Positions 1-5,162 of a stretch of DNA of 6,907 bases are shown piece after piece. Numbering within the stretch: position 1 is the stretch's first letter; every line of letters begins with the position of its first letter. Made by a program: the position numbers and the translations under genes. This DNA comes from ANME-2 cluster archaeon (GTDB lineage: Archaea; Halobacteriota; Methanosarcinia; Methanosarcinales; Methanogasteraceae). The notes under the pieces were generated by a model. The model was not told the origin of the DNA and did not search any database. It was given only the letters and a program-made list of their open reading frames with translations. The DNA lies in assembly GCA_003601535.1 (NCBI GenBank), contig PIXW01000233.1, positions 1 to 6,907 on the forward strand, in the 5' to 3' direction.

Positions 1-263
1 TCTTTCCCCACATTATAAGGTGGCGAGGTCACCATCAGATGAACGCTATTGTCGGGTAGCTCATCCATCTTTTCAGAGGATTTACAAAAGATTTTATCTA
101 AGAACTGCAAAGAGATGTTTTTCTCTGTATATTCAACTTTCCGCTCATGAGGCAGCCCTTCATACAATTTGCTCGTATAAAATGCGGTAGAATCATGATT
201 CACTCTACCGGGAGCTCCAAAAGAACTTGTTTGAGTCCCTCTTTTTCTTTGATTACTCTTCAT
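1..263 (-). CDS. DNA methyltransferase (N4-cytosine/N6-adenine type), 5' part only
   Basis: Reading leftward from an ATG at 263, 87 codons are open to the window edge, so the C-terminal part is missing. The visible protein starts MKSNQRKRGTQTSSFG and carries DKIFCKSSEKMDELPDNSVH followed by TSPPYNVGK at residues 79-87. TSPPY is motif IV, the catalytic loop of amino-methyltransferases that methylate adenine N6 or cytosine N4 with S-adenosylmethionine. A motif IV this close to the N-terminus fits the family layout in which the SAM-binding FxGxG motif comes later (beta-type order); that part is not in the window. The start is supported by GGAGGG at 273-278, 9 bases before the ATG. It could be an orphan methylase or part of a restriction-modification system; any nuclease partner would lie to the left. 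The base specificity cannot be decided from what is visible. Confidence 0.88.
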   Translation of the reverse strand, partial: MKSNQRKRGTQTSSFGAPGRVNHDSTAFYTSKLYEGLPHERKVEYTEKNISLQFLDKIFCKSSEKMDELPDNSVHLMVTSPPYNVGK

Positions 264-363
264 TTCGATCTTCCCTCCAATAATCCACCCATCTCTTATA
301 TGGCGGAGTTCTCGCCGCTCCACGCTGCATGGCGATCTTTTACGATCATCCGCAAGTCATGAT

Positions 364-1143
364 TCACGCAGAATTTTTGCTCCGCGCTTCTGCGGCAAGG
401 TTCGCGACCCTCGCTGCGAATGCGCCAGCTACAAAACCAGCATCGATGTTGACGACTGTGAGGACCGAGCATGACTGGAGCATCGATAGCAGTGCTGCCT
501 CGCCCTTACCTCCGGCACCATAACCAATAGAGACCGGCAGCCCGATCACAGGCACTGGCGCAAGCCCGGCAACGACTGTCGGAAGCGCACCATCCCTTCC
601 TGCAGCAACCACGATCACATCAACACCCTTCTTGATCAACCTGGAAAGATCAGGAAACAGCCGGTGAATGCCTGCCGCACCTGCGTCATAGATCACATCA
701 ACATCGCATCCCATCTCCTCTGCAACCACTTTTGCCTCCTCTGCAACCGGAATGTCAGCGGTGCCGGCAGTGATGATCCCAACTCTCCCGCCTGTTTTTT
801 TGACGGGAACAGTGCCGCATACGAGGGTTCTGGCGCGTTCATTCCATTCCATAACAGGCGCACTGATCTCTGACCTGAGTGTATCCAGCTGAACGTCCGA
901 TACTCTCGTGATGAGCATGCGCATTTCTTCGGTCAGACATGCCTGCACTATTCTAACGAGATCGGCTGAACTCTTCCCATCTGCAAGAACCGCCTCTGGC
1001 ACACCGACCCGCTCTAACCTGAGATCATCGATCCTGGCGATCTCAGAGATTTCCTTGAAATGCAGGAGTCTGATCTGCTGCTTTGCCTCATCAATGGTGA
1101 TCTCATTCCTCTGGATCCTTGTGAGAATGGATGTGATCGACAT
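364..1143 (-). CDS. larB: LarB, nickel pincer cofactor biosynthesis (AIR-carboxylase-like)
   Basis: 259 aa, the usual length of LarB. The family converts nicotinic acid adenine dinucleotide to pyridinium-3,5-biscarboxylic acid mononucleotide, the first step toward the nickel-pincer nucleotide of lactate racemase and related LarA-type enzymes, in the cytoplasm. The N-terminal half has the LarB-typical RVGVPEAVLADGKSSADLV (45-63). The C-terminal half (about 118-250) is a PurE-like Rossmann domain with GRVGIITAGTADIPVAEEA, VIVVAAGRDGALPTVVAGL and LLSMLQSC...VVNIDAGF. Cys225 in LQSC aligns by motif with the cysteine that binds the pyridine ring in characterised LarB. The family's usual MEGALP reads RDGALP here. 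The ATG at 1143 has no obvious SD, but a TATA-like box about 32 bases upstream suggests a near-leaderless mRNA. larC and larE are not in the window. It is divergent from rpl7ae. Confidence 0.93.
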   Translation of the reverse strand: MSITSILTRIQRNEITIDEAKQQIRLLHFKEISEIARIDDLRLERVGVPEAVLADGKSSADLVRIVQACLTEEMRMLITRVSDVQLDTLRSEISAPVMEWNERARTLVCGTVPVKKTGGRVGIITAGTADIPVAEEAKVVAEEMGCDVDVIYDAGAAGIHRLFPDLSRLIKKGVDVIVVAAGRDGALPTVVAGLAPVPVIGLPVSIGYGAGGKGEAALLSMLQSCSVLTVVNIDAGFVAGAFAARVANLAAEARSKNSA

Positions 1144-1170
1144 GAGTGACTTAATCCCTGTATAGCAACC

Positions 1171-1178
1171 TATATATA
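1171..1178 (-). promoter_or_regulatory. TATA box, probable larB promoter
   Basis: TATATATA centred about 32 bases upstream of the larB ATG. With the usual archaeal spacing of about 25 bases from box centre to transcription start, the mRNA would begin near 1149, leaving a leader of only a few bases. That agrees with the lack of an SD before larB. The element is nearly symmetrical and could also serve the divergent rpl7ae operon. Confidence 0.5.
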
Positions 1179-1190
1179 CCCACTCGCTGC

Positions 1191-1198
1191 TATTTTAT
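1191..1198 (+). promoter_or_regulatory. possible TATA box for the rpl7ae operon
   Basis: TATTTTAT lies 58-65 bases upstream of the rpl7ae ATG. It would place the transcription start near 1220 and give a leader of about 35 bases containing the SD and the small fold described at 1221-1248. The TATATATA at 1171-1178 is an alternative that would give a leader of about 55 bases. The choice between them is inference from spacing alone. Confidence 0.35.
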
Positions 1199-1243
1199 GT
1201 ACCGGCGAATCGAGTTAAAGACCGATGACGGATTAAATCCAGA

Positions 1244-1248
1244 AGGAG
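1244..1248 (+). promoter_or_regulatory. Shine-Dalgarno of rpl7ae
   Basis: AGGAG ends 7 bases before the ATG at 1256. It directly follows a short stem-loop (GGAT/ATCC at 1230-1240), so access to it could depend on leader folding. Confidence 0.65.
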
Positions 1249-1255
1249 ACATAAA

Positions 1256-1621
1256 ATGGCACAAATGTACGTCACTTATGAGGTTCCAGATGAACTGCGC
1301 GATAAAGCATTAGAGTCGCTGGAACTTGCAAGAGATACAGGAAAGATCAAGAAAGGAACAAACGAGGCAACAAAAGCGATCGAACGCGGGATGGCTCAAC
1401 TCGTATTGATCAGCGAGGATGTGAACCCGCCCGAGATCGTGGCTCATCTGCCCATGCTGTGCGAGGAAAAAAATATACCGTACATATATATAAAAAAGCA
1501 GGACGAACTCGGTGCTGCATGTGGTTTTGGCATTGGCTGTGCTGCTGCTGCGATCATCAATGCTGGCAAGGGCAAGGGCATGATCGAGGAACTTACAGGC
1601 AAGATCGCATCGTTGAGGTGA
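1256..1621 (+). CDS. rpl7ae: 50S ribosomal protein L7Ae (eL8)
   Basis: 121 aa, normal for archaeal L7Ae. This protein binds kink-turn RNA; in archaea it serves in the large ribosomal subunit and in box C/D and H/ACA guide ribonucleoproteins and RNase P. Diagnostic segments are [24 protein letters not shown] residues (20-42, here beginning [12 protein letters not shown]), [26 protein letters not shown] (42-67), and [21 protein letters not shown], which precedes the hydrophobic loop that contacts the kink-turn. It is the first gene of the operon, with rps28e starting 4 bases after its stop. The TGA stop lies inside the GAGGTGAT SD of rps28e, suggesting coupled translation. Confidence 0.98.
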   Translation: MAQMYVTYEVPDELRDKALESLELARDTGKIKKGTNEATKAIERGMAQLVLISEDVNPPEIVAHLPMLCEEKNIPYIYIKKQDELGAACGFGIGCAAAAIINAGKGKGMIEELTGKIASLR

Positions 1622-1625
1622 TTGC

Positions 1626-1844
1626 ATGGCAGCTGATGATGATGCATACCCTGCTGAGGTGGTTGAGGTCGTTGGAGTGACAGGCATGCACGGGGAGGCG
1701 ACTCAGATCAACTGCAGGGTGCTCGATGGGCGGGACAAGGGCAGGGTCATCGCCAGAAACTGCATAGGTCCTGTGCAGGTCGGAGACATTCTGATGCTGC
1801 TCGAAACCTCGAGAGAGGCAAAGAAATTGACGACTGGCAGGTGA
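1626..1844 (+). CDS. rps28e: 30S ribosomal protein S28e (eS28)
   Basis: 72 aa, the normal small size. An OB-fold-like beta protein of the small subunit near the mRNA exit. Family hallmarks are [18 protein letters not shown] (10-27), [21 protein letters not shown] (30-50) and the closing [17 protein letters not shown]. The last four residues TTGR slightly extend the usual end of the family. SD GAGGTGAT (1615-1622) overlaps the rpl7ae stop. Its own TGA (1842-1844) is embedded in the AGGTGA SD of rpl24e. Confidence 0.97.
   Translation: MAADDDAYPAEVVEVVGVTGMHGEATQINCRVLDGRDKGRVIARNCIGPVQVGDILMLLETSREAKKLTTGR
1839..1844 (+). promoter_or_regulatory. Shine-Dalgarno that decides the rpl24e start
   Basis: AGGTGA, complementary to the archaeal 16S 3' end, includes the rps28e stop codon and ends 5 bases before the TTG at 1850. 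An in-frame GTG at 1841 lies inside this SD and has none of its own, so TTG at 1850 is the better start. Confidence 0.7.
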
Positions 1845-1849
1845 AAGCA

Positions 1850-2020
1850 TTGGAACAACTGTACTGTTCGTTCTGTGGAGAGCCCATTGAACCTGGCACC
1901 GGGAAGATGTATGTCAAGAAAGACGGTACCGTCTATTATTTTTGCAGATCAAAGTGCCAGAACAATTTTAAACTTAAAAGAGTTCCAAGAAAGGTTAAAT
2001 GGGTAACGAAATCTGTGTAG
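1850..2020 (+). CDS. rpl24e: 50S ribosomal protein L24e (eL24), TTG start
   Basis: A 56-aa gene, easily missed because it is short and starts with TTG. The protein reads (M)[20 protein letters not shown], then [20 protein letters not shown], then [15 protein letters not shown]. Cys6, Cys9, Cys32 and Cys36 form the C-x2-C ... C-x3-C zinc ribbon of archaeal L24e, and [12 protein letters not shown] and FCRSKC are family signatures. It belongs to the large subunit. A GTG at 1841 would add only three residues and lacks an SD; family members begin just before the first Cys pair, which fits TTG. It sits between rps28e and ndk, the conserved archaeal order. Confidence 0.95.
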   Translation: MEQLYCSFCGEPIEPGTGKMYVKKDGTVYYFCRSKCQNNFKLKRVPRKVKWVTKSV

Positions 2021-2089
2021 GTTTCACAAAAGGTTGATGCCTTCGGCGCGTGCTTGCACAGACAAAAACTGCCTTATGGGTGAGATTAA

Positions 2090-2539
2090 ATGGAACAAAC
2101 ATTTGTTATGATAAAACCGGATGGGGTACAGCGCGGTTTGATCGGGGAGATCATATCCAGAATCGAGCGGAAGGGTCTGAGAATCGTTGCGATGCGGATG
2201 TGTCAGATCACCGATGAGACTGCACGCAGACATTATGCAGAACACGTGGAAAAGCCTTTTTTCAGCTCACTTGTTGATTTTATCACTTCATCTCCTGTTG
2301 TTCAGATGATTGTGGAAGGAGAGAATGCAGTTGTTGTGATGCGTACAATGAGCGGCGCAACCGATCCCAAGGAGGCTTTGATCGGGACTATTCGGGGCGA
2401 CTTTGGTCTGGATGTCGGAAGAAACCTGATTCACAGCGCTGATTCGCTCGAATCTGCAAAAAGAGAGATTGCGATACATTTCACTGAAGAAGATGTGGTT
2501 GAATACACGAAGGCTGATGAGACATGGGTGTACGAATGA
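2090..2539 (+). CDS. ndk: nucleoside diphosphate kinase
   Basis: 149 aa, full length for the family. It transfers the gamma-phosphate from ATP to nucleoside diphosphates through a phosphohistidine, in the cytoplasm. Visible motifs are the N-terminal TFVMIKPDGVQRGLIGEII (4-22), HYAEHVEKPFFSSLVDFITS (48-67), GATDPKEALIGTIRGDFG (89-106) and the active-site segment NLIHSADSLESAKREI. The catalytic histidine is the H of NLIHSADS; most family members read NxxHGSD(S), so Gly to Ser at the next position is a mild variant. The ATG at 2090 follows GGGTGAG with a short spacer. A 69-base gap separates it from rpl24e with no clear promoter, so it is probably cotranscribed. Its stop faces the converging hydrolase gene only 7 bases away, with no visible terminator between them. 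Confidence 0.97.
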   Translation: MEQTFVMIKPDGVQRGLIGEIISRIERKGLRIVAMRMCQITDETARRHYAEHVEKPFFSSLVDFITSSPVVQMIVEGENAVVVMRTMSGATDPKEALIGTIRGDFGLDVGRNLIHSADSLESAKREIAIHFTEEDVVEYTKADETWVYE

Positions 2540-2546
2540 GTGACAA

Positions 2547-3287
2547 TCACAGCACCAGTTCCATCCCGTCATATCCAAGATTCCACCGCTTCACAGCCTC
2601 ATCGTGCGGTGGGAACAGATGGCTTATATGAGTCATCACCATCTGTTTTGCATTCAATCTCAATGCCAGTTCCTCTGCCTCTGCTGCATTCGTATGCTTC
2701 TGAAGATGGTATTCGGGCGGCGCAATCGCATCGCATATCAGAATGTCGGGATCCTGCATGATCTCGATACTCTGCCTGGGAATCTGTCTCTGGGTATCGC
2801 CGGTGATCACGAGTTTCTTATCACCTTCGCGCACAAGAACGCCAGCAGATTCTGCAAGAGGTGGATGGTAGACCAGAAATAGCGTAAATTCGAGACCGAT
2901 GAGATGGAACGGCTCATAAACAGATACGTCATGCCGTACAGGTTTCATAAAATATAGGTATGTAAGGATATAATCTAATGTATCCGAGAGCCCATACACA
3001 TGCACACGATTCTGAACCCGGTAGAACTCACCAAATCCGGCATAATGATCGTAATGTCCATGCGTCCAGATCACACCATCTACATGGTTGATTCGATGTT
3101 TTAGAAGTTGATATCGAAGATCAGGACCTGTATCGATCAGAATACGCCCTTCTTCAGATTCAATCAGGATTGAGAATCTCGATCGCATGCTCCTCCCGCC
3201 TGAAAGCGCATCCATGCATGCAGGGCATGTGCATCCGATCTTTGGTGTGCCAGCGGTATCGCCAGTTCCGAGCAGGACGATTCTCAT
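2547..3287 (-). CDS. PhnP-like metallo-beta-lactamase fold hydrolase
   Basis: 246 aa, close to PhnP and its relatives (about 250). The metal-binding motif is H76-G-H78-Y-D80-H81 in THGHYDHYAGF, with His141 (VYHPPLAES), Asp164 (ITGDT) and THISH (219-223) as further metal or active-site ligands. The N-terminal GTGDTAGTPKIGCTCPAC with three cysteines (19, 21, 24), followed by GGRSMRSRFSILIE, is typical of the PhnP branch (phosphoribosyl cyclic phosphate phosphodiesterase) and of related nuclease-like proteins. No other phn gene is present, so the true substrate, perhaps a cyclic phosphodiester or an RNA end, is inference. Its ATG overlaps the stop of the upstream AAA+ gene by 4 bases (ATGA), and GGGAG lies about 11 bases upstream inside that gene, so translation is probably coupled. 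Confidence 0.88.
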   Translation of the reverse strand: MRIVLLGTGDTAGTPKIGCTCPACMDALSGGRSMRSRFSILIESEEGRILIDTGPDLRYQLLKHRINHVDGVIWTHGHYDHYAGFGEFYRVQNRVHVYGLSDTLDYILTYLYFMKPVRHDVSVYEPFHLIGLEFTLFLVYHPPLAESAGVLVREGDKKLVITGDTQRQIPRQSIEIMQDPDILICDAIAPPEYHLQKHTNAAEAEELALRLNAKQMVMTHISHLFPPHDEAVKRWNLGYDGMELVL

Positions 3288-4423
3288 GTCAGCGTGTACT
3301 CCCTCATCATCAGATCCACCCTGCTGCTAAAATCATCGACAGCAGAGATCAGGTCAGACTGTGTGATGTATGTCCGATCCTCGATCAGCGAATGAAGCAC
3401 CGCCTCCCGAACAACCATGCGCAGATCAGAGCCTGTGAATCGATCTGTCATCTCAGCGATATTCTGTGTATCAAAGTCGCCCTTTACCTTCGAAAGCACA
3501 ATATCAAGAATTTTCTTACGCATTCCCATATCCGGAAGTGGGAAATCGACGATCTCGTCAAAACGCCTCCATGCAGCACGATCCAGTAAATTCGGATGGT
3601 TTGTAGCACCGATCAAGAGAACGCCATCATCGACCAGACTGATCTCATCGATTGCTTTTAAGAGCGTGTTAACAGCACGTTTCAATGCAGCATGCTCATC
3701 AGACACCCGCGTCTTTGCGATAAAATCAAATTCATCGATGAACAGGATGCACGGATTCAATTTCTTTGCAAGTTCAAAGACCTTATCGATGTTCTTTGAT
3801 GTCTCTCCGAGATACTGGGATGTGATCATCGAAAGTCTCACCTCCACAAGCGGGATGTTCAATTTCTCTGATAATGCCCGGGCTGTCGATGTTTTGCCGG
3901 TTCCTGGAAGTCCGATAAAAAGCATCTTTCCGATCTCACGAAGCCCGATAGAACTGAGATAATCACGGTGTTTGATCGCCTGCATGATCTTCTCGATCTT
4001 CCTATCCTGCTCGGATGTTAGCACGAGTTCGCCCATGCGCTGCCTGACATCCTCTGGCGCGACCAGACGCACGAGCGTCAGCAGATCGGCATCTTCGTCG
4101 GATGCAGCAATTTCTGCAATGAGCGAGGTAAGATATTCCCGATCCCGCTCCTTCGGTTGGGCTGCGCGGGTTGCATCCTCATAACTAACATCCACACCCT
4201 CGCTCTCATAGAACGATGCAAGCACAGGATTTTTGCGGATTCTCTCGATAGCATCAGCTTGTTTTAAAAACCAGTTCTTTGCGAGATCGGAGACAGTAAA
4301 TCTAAGTTCTGCTCCGAATTTCTCAAATTCGATGAACGGCAGGGATTTGATTTCCTGTTTAACGTTGTTCTGTCCGTATATTGTTGTGATATCACCGATT
4401 CGAACGCTGATTGGACGTTTCAC
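3284..4423 (-). CDS. AAA+ ATPase, coupled to the PhnP-like hydrolase
   Basis: 379 aa from the first canonical start, a GTG at 4423. The C-terminal half is a complete AAA module: Walker A GLPGTGKT (171-178), Walker B ILFIDEFD (226-233), sensor 1 GATN (272-275), tandem arginines in AAWRRFDEIVDFPLPD (283-298), and a sensor-2 helix GSDLRMVVREA. This resembles CDC48/FtsH-type modules and predicts a hexameric remodelling ATPase in the cytoplasm. The N-terminal ~150 residues (IYGQNNVKQEIKSLPFIEFE, then charged helical sequence) match no domain I recognise. There is no transmembrane segment and no protease motif. The GTG has no properly spaced SD and the same frame continues upstream with protein-like sequence (see 4424-4561), so the true protein is probably about 425 aa. 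It overlaps the hydrolase gene by 4 bases. Substrate unknown. Confidence 0.9.
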   Translation of the reverse strand: MKRPISVRIGDITTIYGQNNVKQEIKSLPFIEFEKFGAELRFTVSDLAKNWFLKQADAIERIRKNPVLASFYESEGVDVSYEDATRAAQPKERDREYLTSLIAEIAASDEDADLLTLVRLVAPEDVRQRMGELVLTSEQDRKIEKIMQAIKHRDYLSSIGLREIGKMLFIGLPGTGKTSTARALSEKLNIPLVEVRLSMITSQYLGETSKNIDKVFELAKKLNPCILFIDEFDFIAKTRVSDEHAALKRAVNTLLKAIDEISLVDDGVLLIGATNHPNLLDRAAWRRFDEIVDFPLPDMGMRKKILDIVLSKVKGDFDTQNIAEMTDRFTGSDLRMVVREAVLHSLIEDRTYITQSDLISAVDDFSSRVDLMMREYTLT

Positions 4424-4561
4424 ACCCTTTATTTCGCTGTTCCAGTAATTCTTTCGTATTTTTACTGGCAGATCGTTCTCTGTTAATGTTTCAGATTCAT
4501 TATATATATGTGCTGTGAGGAGCAGTTCAACGATATTACACAGGTTGCTCTGGTCTGACGT
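4424..4561 (-). other. probable N-terminal extension of the AAA+ gene from a non-canonical ACG start
   Basis: The AAA+ frame stays open for 49 codons upstream of GTG 4423, to a TGA at 4571-4573, with no ATG, GTG or TTG. From an ACG at 4561 it reads (T/M)SDQSNLCNIVELLLTAH, then IYNESETLTENDLPVKIRK and NYWNSEIKG, joining VKRPISVRIGD. The composition looks coding (amphipathic LCNIVELLLTAH, acidic/basic alternation). A near-perfect SD, GAGGTGATC at 4564-4572, stands directly before the ACG, with 5 bases between its GAGGTG core and the codon. Either ACG is used as a start, or an ATG was lost by mutation or sequencing error, or a one-base indel separates this frame from an ATG at 4599. Confidence 0.6.
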
Positions 4562-4563
4562 GT

Positions 4564-4572
4564 GATCACCTC
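4564..4572 (-). promoter_or_regulatory. strong Shine-Dalgarno lacking a canonical start codon
   Basis: GAGGTGATC on the minus strand matches the complement of the archaeal 16S 3' end over nine bases. No ATG, GTG or TTG follows within normal spacing; the only in-frame candidate is ACG at 4561. This is the main evidence for the upstream start of the AAA+ gene. Confidence 0.6.
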
Positions 4573-4617
4573 ATCTTCTGGACTGTAACTATTGGTCATA
4601 AACACGTAAAATAGTTT

Positions 4618-4640
4618 GCACTGGTTCAATCATCCAGTGC
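4618..4640 (-). repeat. 7-bp inverted repeat in the presumed AAA+ leader
   Basis: Arms GCACTGG (4618-4624) and CCAGTGC (4634-4640) are perfectly complementary around a 9-base loop. With the TATA box at 4665-4674 the transcript would start near 4643, so the hairpin would sit at the very 5' end of the mRNA, roughly 50 bases ahead of the SD. It may stabilise the 5' end, or be an operator-like site in DNA. Confidence 0.5.
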
Positions 4641-4664
4641 CAGATGAGCGCCTGCATATCGCAA

Positions 4665-4674
4665 TATTTATATA
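4665..4674 (-). promoter_or_regulatory. TATA box of the AAA+/hydrolase operon
   Basis: TATATAAATA on the minus strand is one mismatch from the archaeal TTTAWATA consensus over its last eight bases. Predicted start near 4643 gives a leader of about 80 bases to ACG 4561 or 220 to GTG 4423; the shorter leader is more ordinary and supports the upstream start. Confidence 0.6.
4667..4674 (+). promoter_or_regulatory. TATA box in plus orientation, possible small-RNA promoter
   Basis: TTTATATA is an exact match to TTTAWATA on the plus strand. Predicted transcription start is 4695-4697, at the left arm of the inverted repeat at 4698-4743. No plus-strand protein gene follows. Confidence 0.4.
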
Positions 4675-4697
4675 CCGCAACTATCATAGGGTGTAGT

Positions 4698-4743
4698 GGT
4701 GGGAGAGGGGCAGACGCCAAATACTATTCTCTAATCTCCCACC
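4698..4743 (+). repeat. 9-bp inverted repeat with T-run, possible structured small RNA
   Basis: GGTGGGAGA (4698-4706) and TCTCCCACC (4735-4743) pair perfectly over 9 bp around a 28-base loop that has a minor GGC/GCC stem (4709-4718). On the plus strand TTTT follows at 4747-4750, like an archaeal terminator, and a consensus TATA box lies one normal promoter distance upstream. On the minus strand it lies 45 bases past the stop of the NifX-like gene without a T-run after it, so it could instead be a 3' processing or termination element of that operon. No tRNA or box C/D motifs were seen. Confidence 0.45.
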
Positions 4744-4787
4744 GTATTTTATCCACTCATGCACCTGTATCTGGAAATATCAGCATT

Positions 4788-5147
4788 TCAGTGCCTGTGC
4801 TCTTTACAGGCATTCTCATCGGTTGCTTCCATGAGCTCTCCGCGCTGCCATGCCTCGATCACATCGCGCACCGTACCCTGTGCACCGACAAACACGTCGA
4901 TTCCGAACTGCTCGAATAGATGGACCGCTCTCGGTCCCAGCCCGGAACAGAGCATTACATGAGTACCTGTCGTCGATATAAAGTCTGGCGGCACTCCGGA
5001 ACCACCTCTGTGCTCGCTGGTATTCGGAATCACCGTAACCTCGTTTGTGTCAAGATCGACGATGGTATATGTCGGAACCCTGCCGAAATGCTGACCCACG
5101 GAATCGTCGATGCCGCCTTCTCCTTCTGTTGGAATACATACTTTCAT
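4788..5147 (-). CDS. NifX/NifB-type dinitrogenase iron-molybdenum cofactor domain protein
   Basis: 119 aa, a single-domain protein of the COG1433 type; the fold binds iron-sulfur or iron-molybdenum cofactors and precursors in the nitrogenase relatives NifX, NafY and the NifB tail. Diagnostic segments are MKVCIPTEGEGGIDDSVGQH then FGRVPTYTIVDLD (1-33), VMLCSGLGPRAVHLFEQFGI (64-83, with the family GxGPRA), and VFVGAQGTVRDVIEAWQRGEL (85-105). Cysteines at 4, 67 and 114 and the His-rich end (CKEHRH) are possible ligands. The ATG at 5147 follows GAGGTGAA. It is last in the operon, 15 bases after the radical SAM gene. No nif structural genes are seen, so a role in nitrogenase is not implied; iron-sulfur or metal-cofactor handling with its neighbours is the inference. 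A 7-bp hairpin (4792-4812) covers its last codons. Confidence 0.9.
   Translation of the reverse strand: MKVCIPTEGEGGIDDSVGQHFGRVPTYTIVDLDTNEVTVIPNTSEHRGGSGVPPDFISTTGTHVMLCSGLGPRAVHLFEQFGIDVFVGAQGTVRDVIEAWQRGELMEATDENACKEHRH
4792..4812 (-). repeat. hairpin at the 3' end of the NifX-like gene
   Basis: Arms TGCCTGT (4792-4798) and ACAGGCA (4806-4812) form a perfect 7-bp stem with a 7-base loop, lying in the last codons of the gene just before its stop. There is no T-run directly after it. It could protect the mRNA end; it may also be chance. Confidence 0.35.
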
Positions 5148-5162
5148 CTATTCACCTCTTGT

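Noticed and set aside
295..300. TATAAG as a promoter for the methyltransferase
   Set aside because: Predicted transcription start (about 272) would fall inside or after the SD at 273-278, so spacing is poor.
1310..1687. Open frame of 125 codons on the minus strand
   Set aside because: Antisense to rpl7ae and the start of rps28e, both unambiguous; no motif or SD.
2021..2089. rpl24e-ndk gap as a promoter or riboswitch
   Set aside because: Only tiny stems (for example GCC-TTC-GGC) and no TATA-like box were seen.
3417..3962. Long open frame on the plus strand (181 codons)
   Set aside because: Lies wholly antisense to the AAA+ ATPase, whose motifs are intact; the translation is serine/isoleucine-rich with no recognisable motif, as expected for a shadow frame.
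4483..4599. 38-codon open frame starting at ATG 4599, as an upstream ORF or the true start of the AAA+ gene
   Set aside because: No SD precedes it and its second half is not protein-like; kept only as an alternative for a one-base indel in the AAA+ finding.
4698..4743. tRNA or box C/D guide RNA
   Set aside because: Too short for a tRNA, no T-loop or CCA context, and no box C (RTGATGA) or box D (CTGA) motifs.
4644..4919. Plus-strand open frame of 91 codons
   Set aside because: Mostly antisense to the NifX-like gene and across the intergenic repeat; no SD and no protein-like motif.
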